A DNA stretch of 64,000 nt from CAJCIT01 sp963771305 (lineage in GTDB: Bacteria > Acidobacteriota > Terriglobia > Bryobacterales > Bryobacteraceae). A program made the position numbers and the translations under genes. Shown one piece after another: positions 29,049 to 38,889 of the stretch. The notes below the pieces were generated by a model that did no database searches, was not told where the DNA came from, and saw nothing but the letters and a program-made list of their open reading frames with translations. Numbering within the stretch: position 1 is the first letter of the stretch; every line of letters begins with the position of its first letter. The stretch is from positions 1 through 64,000 of the forward strand of contig CAVYTS010000002.1 in NCBI GenBank assembly GCA_963771305.1, written 5' to 3'.

Positions 29049-30275
29049 TCAATGAGGGCTGGCGGTAAGGTTCGTCGGGGGACTTGGACGCTGAGGACTC
29101 TGGGGCTGAGGATAGGGATAAGTATAGGGCGTGTATTGGTAAGTCGTCCCTGGTCTATCTGTACTAACCTGTTGGCGCTGCATGTTCGCCGGCTGCGTCG
29201 TTGAAACGAAGTAATCCCGGCCTGGCACTACAAAAGAACTGCCACTGCCGACTGCCATGCCTGAATCATTCCCCCAAACGTAAGCTGGGCTGTAAGTCTG
29301 ATTAATGCCGCGACCAATTTGATACGTTATCGGGTAGGTTCCGGAAGCGCAGTCCTCCGTTAGCTCTATTGAGCCCGCCCCCCCATTGTTCCCCGGATCG
29401 GAGACGTGGTTGTTGAAGACAACTCCGCTGCCGTCGCGCAGAGCCATGTAAGTCGACTGATTCCCGTTCGCCGCTACGGTGAAGGTGTTGTTGTAGATTT
29501 CCCACCATCTCGCGCCGATGTTGCCACAGGTGCCGTGCTGGTCTACTTGGACGTTGTTCAGTGTGTTATAGCGAACCACCGTTCTCGCACCGTAATAGGA
29601 CTGGACGGCGGAGGCCCCCCAGAAGTAGGCGGGATTGCCACTTGCGTTGTAGGTAAAGGTATTGGTTTCAATGTAAATCATGTTCGGGCTGCCGGGAAGT
29701 ACACTGTCGGACCAGGCGCTCGCGTCCGTCGCCCCCATGCCCAAGTTGTGGATCATCTCGGATGCTCCGCCGCCCGTGAAAGTGTTGGTGTCGATCAAGC
29801 CTGTGCCATTCCCGGATACGATTATGAAGATCGCTAGATCCGATGGATCGCTGAATGTGTTTTGGTCAATGCGAAACAAGGCGGTGACAGTGCCGCCGCA
29901 ACTTTGTAGCCCGCCGCAACCCGACACATTAATCGCTGGCGTCTGGGAACTGGTATACGTGCCATTGAAGGTGAAACCCTTTATTTCCGTTGGAGTGGCG
30001 GCATTTGAGTTAACAACGATGCTGCCATTTGTGAGTGTTGTGTTGCCCGCGCTCGTGAGGACGATGCCTTTAGTGCTCGGAATAGTCACCGACGCCGACC
30101 ACGTGCAGGTACCTGAGGGCACGACCACTGTGTCCCCGGATGAAGCAGAAGTTATGGCCGCTTGCACAGCTGCCGATGAGCAGGAGGCGGCGTTGGTGGT
30201 GGCAGCCTGAGCCCCAATACTGAAAAGAACGCCCAGAAGAAGCCTAAGAAAGCCCATTCTCGTGATAATCGTCAT
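29049..30275 (-). CDS. secreted parallel beta-helix protein
   Basis: Residues 1-25 are a signal peptide (MTIITRMGFLRLLLGVLFSI, then GAQAA). The mature part begins like pectate-lyase-fold proteins (AVQAAITSASSGDTVVVPSG) and continues with beta-helix rungs: IVLTSAGNTTLTNG, FRIDQNTFSDPSDLAIFII, VVRYNTLNNVQVDQHGTCG, WWEIYNNTFTVAANGNQS. The last 40 residues are a proline/tyrosine/glutamine-rich tail leading to SPPTNLTASP, which looks like the beginning of an FN3 domain cut off by the stop. A glycan lyase or glycan-binding role fits the EPS setting, but no catalytic residues could be assigned. The start at 30275 follows AAGGGAG. It is the only minus-strand gene inside the locus. Confidence 0.75.
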   Translation of the reverse strand: MTIITRMGFLRLLLGVLFSIGAQAATTNAASCSSAAVQAAITSASSGDTVVVPSGTCTWSASVTIPSTKGIVLTSAGNTTLTNGSIVVNSNAATPTEIKGFTFNGTYTSSQTPAINVSGCGGLQSCGGTVTALFRIDQNTFSDPSDLAIFIIVSGNGTGLIDTNTFTGGGASEMIHNLGMGATDASAWSDSVLPGSPNMIYIETNTFTYNASGNPAYFWGASAVQSYYGARTVVRYNTLNNVQVDQHGTCGNIGARWWEIYNNTFTVAANGNQSTYMALRDGSGVVFNNHVSDPGNNGGAGSIELTEDCASGTYPITYQIGRGINQTYSPAYVWGNDSGMAVGSGSSFVVPGRDYFVSTTQPANMQRQQVSTDRPGTTYQYTPYTYPYPQPQSPQRPSPPTNLTASPH

Positions 30276-30276
30276 T

Positions 30277-30308
30277 GATCGTCTCCCTTGAAGATCGTCT
30301 CCCTTGAA
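30277..30308 (-). repeat. 16-bp tandem duplication covering the ribosome-binding site
   Basis: GATCGTCTCCCTTGAA occurs twice in direct tandem (30277-30292 and 30293-30308). On the minus strand this gives two AAGGGAG Shine-Dalgarno sequences ahead of the beta-helix gene, with the proximal one correctly spaced from the ATG. Confidence 0.85.
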
Positions 30309-31425
30309 GGTTTTTGTTCTCGTTCCGCTGCACCTGATTTCTGGCAGCCCGACGTGGTAGTTAGTGCGAAGTCGCATGGGCCCTTTCGAGGATAGGGCCT
30401 GCACTGCTTCGGCTGTCGCGTCGGCGTGGCGGCCGCTTCGTCGGTAGCAGCGTACGCCGATGTGCTGAAGAAGCCCAACCAAAGCCGCAATAGCCCATCC
30501 CGGTGGCGGAGAAGTCTTTGGGTCGCTCGAAAACGCGTGCGTTCCGGGCCATCGGCCGACCTGAAGACGCAACTAGACAATGATTGCCCTTTCTTGAAGC
30601 GGCCGGTCATTTTCTCGGAGCTGCCACTTGAAGCCACAACTCATGGAATGAAAGGTTTAGAACAGTTGCAGCCAGCGTGTTCGTACAGCTAGTTCATTTT
30701 GAAAGGCTCCAAACTCAGCCAACCCACCTCTCGTATCGTTAGTGGCTACGTCGATAGCTTGTTCTCACGAGGCACATCCAAGAATTACTACCAGGGGATT
30801 ACGGCCTCCAAATATGGCCTCCGAAGAATGAGGGTGTCGGTTAGCCGCCATTGGCACGGGGTTGCTTGGTGAAAACCTAGGCATGGTAAGGCTATCGGCT
30901 GCGTTTGCTGTCGGCAGTGAGAGGTTAAAGGGCCCGTCGACACCGTTGATCTGCCGGAGGCCACGAACATCGTCGCCGTACGCAATAGGCCCGGCCAGAA
31001 AGGCCGGCTTTTCATTCAAACATCGGTGTTCCCCTACTTTTCTCCTTGGCTCGCAACTCGCCTCTAGTACTCCTCGCTTCCAGGACCTCAGTTCTGGTAC
31101 TCAAGGATAACAAAGAAACCGTTGGACAGAGTAATTTTACAAGTGGTTTCAAACTTTCTAGCGATTCGGTTTCGAATGCGTATTCGCGCACCAGGGCTGC
31201 GGCGCAGGTGTCGGGGCGAGTGATTTGTGTCCCAGCCCACAATCGGGCACATTGTCAGGAACTAGGCTGAATGGAGCCCGGTTTTGTGGGCCTTCGTCTC
31301 GCAAAACGGCATGGAAGGCCGTTGACGGGCCGAAGTCTAATAAGTCTTTAGGAACTAATAGCTTGATCGAATGCGCATAAGCGCTTGGGACCCGTTCTCC
31401 ATTGCGCCTAAACCCAGTTCTCATC
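30309..31425. other. long intergenic region, possible signal-peptide relic
   Basis: No supported gene. On the minus strand about 30420-30500 translates GLLRLWLGFFSTSAYAATDE, which resembles the signal peptide of the adjacent beta-helix protein and may be a relic of a paralogue. From 30660 to 31425 no coding signal was found. The region must hold the divergent promoters for the beta-helix gene and for the following glycosyltransferase series. Confidence 0.45.
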
Positions 31426-32416
31426 ATGAAACCACTCGTCTCGATTCTCATCCCCGCATATAACGCCGAAGAGTGGATCGCCGATACGATCCAATCCGCG
31501 ATTGCCCAAACTTGGCCGCGCAAGGAGATCATCGTCGTGGACGATGGGTCCAAGGATCGGACCGCGGAAGTGGCGCGGCGATTTGCCTCGAAAGAGGTTG
31601 CGGTCGTCTCCATAAGGAACCAAGGTGCTGCGGCTGCCCGCAACCATGCCTTGCAGCTTAGCCAAGGGGACTACATCCAGTGGCTGGACGCGGATGATCT
31701 TCTGGCGCCGGACAAGATCGAGCGGCAACTTGCGGCGCTGCGGGAAGGCGACGGCAGGCGAATACTTCTTTCCTCGCCGTGGGCCCCCTTCTACTATCGG
31801 ACCGAGACGCGCCCGCTTCGTCCACAGCTCGCTGTGCCAGGATCTTTCGCCCGTCGAGTGGCTCCTGAGGAAGATGGGCGAAAACCTGCACATGCAGACG
31901 GCAACCTGGCTGACGAGCCGGGAACTGGCCGAAGCAGCCGGACCGTGGGACACGCGACTCCTCTCTGATGACGACGGCGAATACTTTTGCCGCGTGCTCT
32001 TGGCATCCGAAGGCACCCGTTTCGTACCCGAAACCGGGGTGTTCTACAGAGTCACTGCCTCGAACCGCCTGAGCCACATTGGCAACTCGGATAAGAAGAA
32101 AGACGCGATGCTCCTTTCGATGAAACTGCACATTCAGTACCTCCGATCGCTGGAAGAAAGCGAACGTGTCCGAAAGGCCTGCCTGACGTACATGCAGAAT
32201 TGGTACGACAATTTCTATCCGGAACGGCCGGACATTGTTGCGGAGTTGCAGGCGCTGGCCGCACAACTTCAGGGTCACCTGGAGACGCCCCGCTTGCGCT
32301 GGAAATATGCCTGGATGAGACCGATGTTTGGATGGAAAGCTGCAAAATGGGCTCAAGAGGTGCTTCCGCAGCTCAAGGCTTCATGCTTCAGGCATTGCGA
32401 CAAGGCAATGTTATAG
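31426..32416 (+). pseudogene. GT2 glycosyltransferase, one frameshift
   Basis: A GT-A fold family 2 enzyme. LVSILIPAYNAEEWIADTIQ begins at residue 4, EIIVVDDGSKDRT is the nucleotide-binding motif, NQGAAAARNHALQLSQGDYI and WLDADDLL hold the DXD-type motif. The frame changes near 31805; the rest continues LSPVEWLLRKMGENLHMQTA, AAGPWDTRLLSDDDGEYFCR and GVFYRVTASNRLSHIGN, and stops at 32416. The repaired protein has about 330 residues and no membrane helix. It begins the second half of the EPS series after the beta-helix gene. No clear ribosome-binding site lies before the ATG. Confidence 0.8.
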
Positions 32417-32531
32417 CCTGGAGGCGGGTCGAGCAGCCGAGCCGCGTAAGCACTGTGGCGCGGCGAATGCTGGAAGGCCAGACGCTCGCACGGATCTCAG
32501 TTGGAATGTCAACTCACGTGATCACCGAGAC

Positions 32532-33780
32532 ATGATGCGAGGATTCGATTAGCCCCCAAGCTCTGAAGGATCGTCAATTTGACAGCGGCTGCACTGATCG
32601 ATCGCGGTGGCCCTGCTTACCGGCGGTAGCCGACAGGCCCTACGTGTTCGGCCTGGCAACGTCGCTTACGTCCAAGGGCACGACGCTGGACCTGATTGGA
32701 AGCGATGAGCTGGATTTCCCTGAATTCCACGGCAAGCCTGGAGTGAACTTTCTCAATCTGCGAGGCAGCCAACGGCCGGATGCGAGCTTCGTGAGAAAGG
32801 TCTCCAGGGTGTCGATGTACTATGTCAAGCTGATTCGCTACGCTGCGACCGCAAAGCCGAGAATCTTTCACATCCTGTGGAACAACAAATTTGAGTCGTT
32901 CGATCGAACGCTGCTGATGCTCTACTACAGGTTCCTGGGGAAAAGATCGTCCTCACAGCCCACAATGTGAATGCAGGCAGGCGGGATTCCAACGATACGC
33001 TCCTCAATCGCCTAACGCTCGGAATCCAATATCGGCTTGCTGACCACATCTTCGTTCACACGGAAAAGATGAAGCGGGAACTCATCGAGGAATTTGGCGT
33101 CCAGGCGAGCCGAGTTACCGTGATCCCGTTCGGGATCAACAATGCTGTTCCGAACACGCGTCTCACACCGACGCGAGGCAAGGCAGCGGCTGGGCATCCG
33201 CGAGCGGTGAAAAGACGATTCTGTTTTTTCGGCAGCATCACGCCTTACAAGGGTCTCGAATATCTGATCGCCGCGTTTCGACAGATCCTGGCACGGCGTG
33301 AGATTATCGGTTGATCATCGCCGGCAGACCGGAGAACTGCGAGAGATACTGGGGAGACGATCCGGGAAACGATCCGTGAGGACGTGCAAAGCGGACGAGT
33401 GCTGCTCAGAGCGGACTTCATTCCCGATGACGAGACCGAGGTCTATTTCAAGGCGGCAGACGTTCTCGTGTTGCCTTACAGGCATATCTACCAGAGCGGC
33501 GTCTTGTTCCTGGGGCACAGTTTCGGCCTGCCGGTTCTGGCGGCCGACGTTGGTTCCTTGAAGGATGACATCGTAGAGGGCAAGACCGGGTTTGTGTTCA
33601 GGCCTGAAGATCCAGTTGATTTGGCGAAGACCATCGAGCGATACTTCGCGAGCGACCTATACGCCGAACTTGAACGGCCGGCGGCAGGAGATACGGGACT
33701 ACGCTACGGAGCGACATTCCTGGGACGTGGTCGGCCAAATAACCATGAGCGTGTATGCCGAGCTTGCTTCGGATGCCTAG
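32532..33780 (+). pseudogene. GT4 glycosyltransferase, frameshifted
   Basis: Segments in several frames together form a GT-B glycosyltransferase. YVFGLATSLTSKGTTLDLIG is the acceptor-domain opening, and RIFHILWNNKFESFDRTLLM follows. After a break near 32945 the reading is IVLTAHNVNAGRRDSNDTLL and HIFVHTEKMKRELIEEFGV, then VIPFGINN. More breaks occur near 33170, 33290 and 33690. FFGSITPYKGLEYLIAAF begins the donor domain, and VLPYRHIYQSGVLFLGHSFG with LPVLAADVG contains the EX7E-like region. A family-like C-terminus (RHSWDVVGQITMSVYAEL) ends at 33780. The start is unclear; ATGs at 32532 and 32535 fit only if another indel is assumed. Confidence 0.7.
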
Positions 33781-33891
33781 CGCCAGAGGCATTGCCGAAT
33801 CGTGACGCGTCGAGCGCTTCCGTCGATGTGAAGGCCCCTCATGAAACAACATCAGACGGCTCCGGCCCTTCTAGAAGGAAAACTGTTCATT

Positions 33892-34929
33892 ATGGTAATC
33901 ACTAGCACTCCACTTCGCATCTCATTCTTCGGCGGCGGCACCGACTATCCCGTCTGGTATCGCGAGTACGGCGGCGCTGTTTTGGCGACCACGATCAACA
34001 AGCGCTGTTATATCACTTGCCGACGATTGCCGCCTTTCTTCGAGTATCACAGCCGCGTCTCCTATTCGAAAGTTGAGAATGTCCGTCGGAACGACGCGAT
34101 TGAGCACCCATCCGTGCGCGGCTGTCTGCAATTCCTAGGCATCGACGAGGGTGTCGAAATTCACCATGTGGCTGACCTGCCCGCTCGAACGGGTCTGGGT
34201 ACGAGTTCGGCGTTCACGGTGGGGCTTCTGCTCGGTCTTTATGCGCTCCAGGACAGAATGCGCGATAAGCATGCGCTTGCTGCCGATGCGATCCACGTCG
34301 AGCAGGAGTTGCTTCAAGAGGCGGTCGGCGCCCAAGACCAGGTTAGTGCCGCCTATGGAGGCTTCAATCGCATCAACTTCCGGACGGATGGGACCATCGA
34401 GGTCAAGCGCGTGTTAACTGCGCCAAGCAGATTAGCAGAACTGGAGCAGCACCTGGCCCTTTACTTCACCGGCTTTTCCCGGACTGCTTCGGAGATCGCC
34501 CAGGAACAGGTCAGAATGACGCCGCAACGGAAGCAGGAGTTAGACGCAATGCTTCAGTTGGTTGACGAGGGTGAGTCCATTCTTGCCAGTCCCGCTCGCT
34601 CGCTGGATGAGTTTGGCCGCTTGCTGCACGAGGGCTGGCAAATCAAGCGATCGCTTACCCAAAAGATCACCAATGCCAGCATCGACGAGATTTACGAAGC
34701 TGGGCTTAGCGCCGGGGCGCTGGGTGGCAAGCTGCTCGGCGCCGGCGGCGGCGGCTTCATGCTGTTCTTCGTGCCGCCGGAGCGGCGGCAGGCCTTGCGG
34801 GAGCGGCTGAAGAAGCTGCTGTGCGTCCCGTTCGCCTTCTCGAATCAAGGCAGCCATGTGGCCGTCTATGAGCCCGACGAAGTGTACGACAAATCGCTCG
34901 TTAGCGAGCGGGATGTGGTGTATGCCTAG
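33892..34929 (+). CDS. hddA: D-glycero-alpha-D-manno-heptose 7-phosphate kinase
   Basis: A 345-residue GHMP kinase, intact. STPLRISFFGGGTDYPVWY is the characteristic HddA N-terminus. LPARTGLGTSSAFTVGLL is the ATP-binding motif 2, QEAVGAQDQVSAAYGGFN follows, and GKLLGAGGGGFMLFF is motif 3. It phosphorylates heptose 7-phosphate at C1 in the alpha configuration, committing it to the GDP-activated branch. The start at 33892 is preferred because AGAAGGA lies upstream and the conserved domain begins a few residues later. It overlaps hddC by eight bases. With hddC, gmhA and gmhB a full GDP-heptose pathway is present. Confidence 0.9.
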   Translation: MVITSTPLRISFFGGGTDYPVWYREYGGAVLATTINKRCYITCRRLPPFFEYHSRVSYSKVENVRRNDAIEHPSVRGCLQFLGIDEGVEIHHVADLPARTGLGTSSAFTVGLLLGLYALQDRMRDKHALAADAIHVEQELLQEAVGAQDQVSAAYGGFNRINFRTDGTIEVKRVLTAPSRLAELEQHLALYFTGFSRTASEIAQEQVRMTPQRKQELDAMLQLVDEGESILASPARSLDEFGRLLHEGWQIKRSLTQKITNASIDEIYEAGLSAGALGGKLLGAGGGGFMLFFVPPERRQALRERLKKLLCVPFAFSNQGSHVAVYEPDEVYDKSLVSERDVVYA

Positions 34930-35671
34930 CCCGCCCGATGCGATTTTGCTGTGTGGCGGAGCGGGTCTTCGTTTGCGGAGTGTTATTGGGAATGCTCCCA
35001 AAGGGATGGCAGTCGTTGCCGGCCGCCCATTTCTGGAACTGTTGCTTCGGCAGCTAAGCAGGCACGGTTTCGAGCGCGCCATTCTGGCTGTCGGGTACCA
35101 GAAAGACGTAATTCACTCCCATTTTGGCGAACGAGCCTTCGGCCTTGACCTGACGTATTCAGTCGAGGCAAGCCCGCTCGGGACGGGCGGCGCATTACGC
35201 AACGCTGCGGATCTGGTCAGATCGGAGAACGTCCTGATCATGAACGGAGACAGTCATACCGATGTCGATCTTCAAGCGTTTGTAGGGAACCACGGAGAAG
35301 CAAAGGCTGATGCCTCTGTCGTTCTTGTGCCCGCCGATGGACGCGGCGACGGGGGCTCGGTGCGGGTGGACGACTCCGGCAGGCTGGTCCGGTTCGATGA
35401 AAAACAGGGTTGCGCGGACTCTCCTTACCTCAATGCTGGGATCTACATCCTGTCACGGAAGATCCTTTACGAGATACCTTCCGGAGTTTCGGTCTCGCTG
35501 GAGCAGGAGCTTTTCCCCCGATGGCTCGCGGAGCGAAAGGACATTCGGGCCTTTGTCCATCAGGGCAAGTGCGTCGATATCGGCACCCCGGAGCGCTATC
35601 AGGTTGCGCAAGGCATTCTGGCAACCGTCGAAACGGGCCAGACCGCTCCTGCAGAGGTGGATGCACTATGA
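34922..35671 (+). CDS. hddC: D-glycero-alpha-D-manno-heptose 1-phosphate guanylyltransferase
   Basis: A 249-residue nucleotidyltransferase. AILLCGGAGLRLRSVIGNAP followed by KGMAVVAGRPFLE is the signature for nucleotide binding; SVEASPLGTGGALRNAADLV and VLIMNGDSHTDVDLQAF hold the sugar-phosphate and metal-binding Asp regions; SPYLNAGIYILSRKIL and KCVDIGTPERYQVAQ complete the family. It would form GDP-D-glycero-alpha-D-manno-heptose. The ATG at 34922 lies inside the end of hddA, and the stop overlaps the next ATG by four bases (ATGA), so the three genes are coupled. The guanylyl specificity is inferred from context with hddA. Confidence 0.85.
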   Translation: MPSPPDAILLCGGAGLRLRSVIGNAPKGMAVVAGRPFLELLLRQLSRHGFERAILAVGYQKDVIHSHFGERAFGLDLTYSVEASPLGTGGALRNAADLVRSENVLIMNGDSHTDVDLQAFVGNHGEAKADASVVLVPADGRGDGGSVRVDDSGRLVRFDEKQGCADSPYLNAGIYILSRKILYEIPSGVSVSLEQELFPRWLAERKDIRAFVHQGKCVDIGTPERYQVAQGILATVETGQTAPAEVDAL

Positions 35672-36656
35672 ACGTAATGATTACGGGAGCCTCGGGCTTT
35701 ATAGGCGGTGTCCTAACGAGGCATTGCATCAACGCTGGTTGCTCCGTCCTCGGGATCGATATCCGCGAACCTCGGGATTACGCTGGTGAAGCTTCTTTCG
35801 AGCGTTGCGATGTGCGCGACTCGTCGCATCTACAGCACCTTCTCTCGGTGTTTCGACCGGACCGCATTTTCCATCTGGCAGCACAAAGTTACCCGACTGT
35901 CTCCCTGCTCGAGCCTCGCGAGACCTTTGACGTCAATGCGGGGGGAACGATCAATTTGTTTGAATGTCTGCGAATGTTGGACATCAAGCCTGTCGTCGTG
36001 GTCGCCTGTTCAAGCGCGGAGTACGGTCCGGTGGCGGCTGAGGACCTGCCCGTTCGAGAGACTCATCCGCTCTGCCCTTTGCATCCGTATGGCGTTAGCA
36101 AGGTAGCTCAGGACCTCTTGGCTTCCCAGTATTTTGTGAACTACGGGATACCGGCGATCCGGATTCGGATTTTCAACACCACGGGACCCAGCAAAGAGGG
36201 CGATGTGTGCGGCGATCTCACTAGCAGGGCTGTCGAGATTGAGATGGGAATCCGACCGCCCATCTCTGACTGGTTGGTAATCTCACCAGCCGCCGGGCCA
36301 TCGCTGACGCGCGCGATCTCGTGCGGGGGTTATGGTTATCCGCGGAGCACTGTGCCCATGGTGAGGTCTACAACCTCGGTGGAGACAAGGTGTACTCGGT
36401 TCAAGAAATAATTGATGCCATTCGATCTGAGGTACGGGTCAGCTTTCGGATACAGCAGGATCCGTCGTTAATGCGCCCTTGCGACGAGCCCATCATCGCC
36501 GGGAACACGAGCAAATTCCGGAGCTGCACCGGATGGGCGCCTGAATTGGACCTGGCTGGAACAGTCCGCGACATGCTCGACTGGTGGAGGGTCCGCCTGG
36601 CAGGTGAAAGCTCCCAGCGTTCGCTCGAGAACAGCGTTTCGCCAGTGAGCATTTGA
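35668..36656 (+). pseudogene. GDP-mannose 4,6-dehydratase-like SDR, possibly for GDP-heptose, one frameshift
   Basis: VMITGASGFIGGVLTRHCIN is the NAD motif, FHLAAQSYPTVSLLEPRETF and NAGGTINLFECLRML match the GDP-mannose 4,6-dehydratase pattern, ACSSAEYGP is the catalytic Ser strand and HPYGVSKVAQDLL has the Tyr-x-x-x-Lys pair. A frame change near 36250 is followed by VYNLGGDKVYSVQEIIDAIR and the C-terminal end at 36656. Its position directly after hddA-hddC and before gmhA suggests that the substrate is GDP-heptose, giving a GDP-6-deoxy-4-keto-heptose as DmhA/WcbK-type enzymes do. A GDP-mannose substrate remains possible. Confidence 0.75.
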
Positions 36657-36671
36657 GCAATGGAGGTCCCG

Positions 36672-37292
36672 ATGACTGCCGACATCCTTCGCACAAATAT
36701 AGAGCGCAGTATCGACATTCATAGCCGCCTAATTGCTGCGTGTTTGCCGGCGCTTACCACGGCCGCGGACGCTCTCGTCTCGGCTTACCGTTCGGGTCAC
36801 AAGGCCCTGTTCTTTGGAAACGGCGGCAGTGCCGCGGACGCACAGCATCTCGCGGCCGAGTTTCTCGGGCGGTATCTGATCGAGCGCGAACCGATGCCCG
36901 CGCTTGCGCTCAATGCGAACACCTCCGCCGTAACGGCAATCGGCAACGATTACGGGTATGACCAAGTCTTCGCACGGCAACTCCAAGCGCTCGCAACTCC
37001 GGGCGATGTGGCCGTTGCAATCAGCACCTCCGGAAACTCACCAAGCGTGATCGAAGCCGTCTTATGCGCGCAGAGGCTAGGACTTTTCACGATAGGATTC
37101 ACGGGAGCATCCGGCGGTCGTCTCCGCGGAGTTGTCGATGCACTCGTCGCCGTACCATCCCACGAGACGCCGCGCATACAGGAGTGCCACATTCTACTCG
37201 GTCACGCCCTCTGCGATTACGTCGAGCAGGTGGTGGCCAACCATCAAGCGGTCTCCATTACTGGCGCGGCGGTCGCGCACAATGAGATTTAG
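36672..37292 (+). CDS. gmhA: phosphoheptose isomerase
   Basis: A 206-residue SIS-domain protein of normal family length. ALFFGNGGSAADAQHLA is the sugar-phosphate binding segment, ALALNANTSAVTAIGNDYGY and VAISTSGNSPSVIEAV are conserved GmhA blocks, and the C-terminal QECHILLGHALCDYVEQV carries the metal-binding residues. It converts sedoheptulose 7-phosphate to D-glycero-D-manno-heptose 7-phosphate, the first step of the heptose pathway. The ATG at 36672 lies six bases after GGAGG and is preferred over an ATG at 36660. Its stop lies inside the next gene by 11 bases. Confidence 0.92.
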   Translation: MTADILRTNIERSIDIHSRLIAACLPALTTAADALVSAYRSGHKALFFGNGGSAADAQHLAAEFLGRYLIEREPMPALALNANTSAVTAIGNDYGYDQVFARQLQALATPGDVAVAISTSGNSPSVIEAVLCAQRLGLFTIGFTGASGGRLRGVVDALVAVPSHETPRIQECHILLGHALCDYVEQVVANHQAVSITGAAVAHNEI

Positions 37293-38889
37293 AGAGGGGA
37301 AGCAGTCAGATTTGCGATGTGCCGATTCCTCCATGGGAGCAGGATTTCCCTTACGTACAGGTTTTGAATATCGAATGCGCTCCGCCACTCGCGTTGATTT
37401 AAGGTCAAATGGTAGATCTGCCGGGGTAGTTGATTCCCGGAGCGACGAAGTCGACTCTGCATCGCCTCGGAGAGAAAGTCGGAGTGTGCTCAGAGCCTCA
37501 GATTCGCGGAATCCACGGCGGAGTGTCGCGGACTCCCTGATCGAGCACTTTCGTTGTCCCCAAGATGTCGCGGACTTCGTTGTCACAGGGGACCTCTCCA
37601 GTGAGTCCGGCTACTTCGGATTCGGGTCAGACACTATTTGCTTCGGGCCGTGTTCCTCTGGCAGTCCTGCGAAATCCATAACGGCATCCATGCATGACGC
37701 GGGCCAGCACATAACCATCAATGGGTCGTCGATACATCTCCCTTTCGACCCCGTAAGGGTCGTGGACAACCTTCATTGCGAGCGTTATTCCAACTCATGG
37801 ACGGGAATAAAAACGCTCTCGGCCCAGAGCCCTCTTCGGGACCTGTACTACCTCATTCGTCCGCTCCTTGGGGTTTCGCTGCGGAAGCATTTTCAAAAGC
37901 TGTACTTTCGGGGTTGGGACAAGATCGCCTTTCCCCGGTGGCCTGTCGACACGACGGTGGAGAATATTCTCGAACAACTCCTGGCGCTCTCGATGAAGTC
38001 TAAAGGAGTCGCGAAGGTTCCGTTCATCTGGTTCTGGCCGGATGGGTCTCCCAGTTGCACGATGATGACGCACGATGTCGAGACGTCCGCAGGATTGGAC
38101 TTCTGCTCACAGTTGATGGACCTGAATGACTCGTTCGGGATCAAAAGCTCGTTCCAGATAATACCCGAAAAGCGATACAGCGTGTCACGGTCTGCTTTGG
38201 AGACCATTCGCAAAAGAGGTTTCGAGATCAACGTTCATGACCTGAACCATGACGGGCAGCCGCCCTGCGACCGGACGGAGTTCTTACGCCGCGCACAAGG
38301 AATCAACATGTTCGGGAAGGAGTTTAACGCTCTGGGCTTTCGTTCGGCGTTGATGTACCGGAATACCGATTGGTATGACGCGCTCGACTTCTCATATGAC
38401 ATGTCTATTCCGAATGTGGCCCATCTGGAACCCCAGCGAGGCGGGTGTTGCACGGTTCTCCCCTTCTTCATCGGCAACATTGTAGAATTGCCACTCACGA
38501 CTATCCAGGACTACTCGCTATTCAACATTCTGAACGAGCATTCGACTCGGCTGTGGAAAGAGCAGATCTCTCTCATCCGTCGAAAATCCGGCCTTATCAG
38601 CTTCATCGTCCATCCGGATTACGTCATCGGTCAGGCGGCGCGGCGTGTCTACGCCCAACTCCTTCATCACCTTTCTGAGTTGCGGTCACAAGGAGAAACC
38701 TGGATCGCCTTGCCGGGTGACATAGCCGCTTGGTGGCGACTGCGAAGCGAACTGAGTCTTGTCGAGGTAGGCGGTTCCTGGCACATCCAGGGTGAGGGTA
38801 GTGAGCGAGCTAGGCTAGCTTATGCCGTCCTGGATGGTGATCGAATTTCTTACGAACTTGCCCCGAGGACCACTGAAAGTAGGGTGTGA
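37282..38889 (+). CDS. polysaccharide deacetylase-like protein
   Basis: A 535-residue intact protein overlapping gmhA. The first 90 residues are Arg/Ser-rich and look poorly conserved, so the true start may lie further in. The NodB-like core begins near residue 250: PSCTMMTHDVETSAGLDFC holds the metal-binding Asp motif, GIKSSFQIIPEKRYSVSR follows, and FEINVHDLNHDGQPP the His-containing motif. SGLISFIVHPDYV supplies the late His. It resembles the frameshifted deacetylase at 23.4 kb in architecture, with a beta-rich tail. It probably de-N-acetylates an amino sugar in the glycan. The location in the cell is uncertain since no signal peptide is seen. Confidence 0.75.
   Translation: MRFREGKQSDLRCADSSMGAGFPLRTGFEYRMRSATRVDLRSNGRSAGVVDSRSDEVDSASPRRESRSVLRASDSRNPRRSVADSLIEHFRCPQDVADFVVTGDLSSESGYFGFGSDTICFGPCSSGSPAKSITASMHDAGQHITINGSSIHLPFDPVRVVDNLHCERYSNSWTGIKTLSAQSPLRDLYYLIRPLLGVSLRKHFQKLYFRGWDKIAFPRWPVDTTVENILEQLLALSMKSKGVAKVPFIWFWPDGSPSCTMMTHDVETSAGLDFCSQLMDLNDSFGIKSSFQIIPEKRYSVSRSALETIRKRGFEINVHDLNHDGQPPCDRTEFLRRAQGINMFGKEFNALGFRSALMYRNTDWYDALDFSYDMSIPNVAHLEPQRGGCCTVLPFFIGNIVELPLTTIQDYSLFNILNEHSTRLWKEQISLIRRKSGLISFIVHPDYVIGQAARRVYAQLLHHLSELRSQGETWIALPGDIAAWWRLRSELSLVEVGGSWHIQGEGSERARLAYAVLDGDRISYELAPRTTESRV

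Noticed and set aside
30765..31019. 84-codon minus-strand frame with a fairly natural composition
   Set aside because: No start signal, no recognisable homology and no conserved neighbour; not enough to call a gene.
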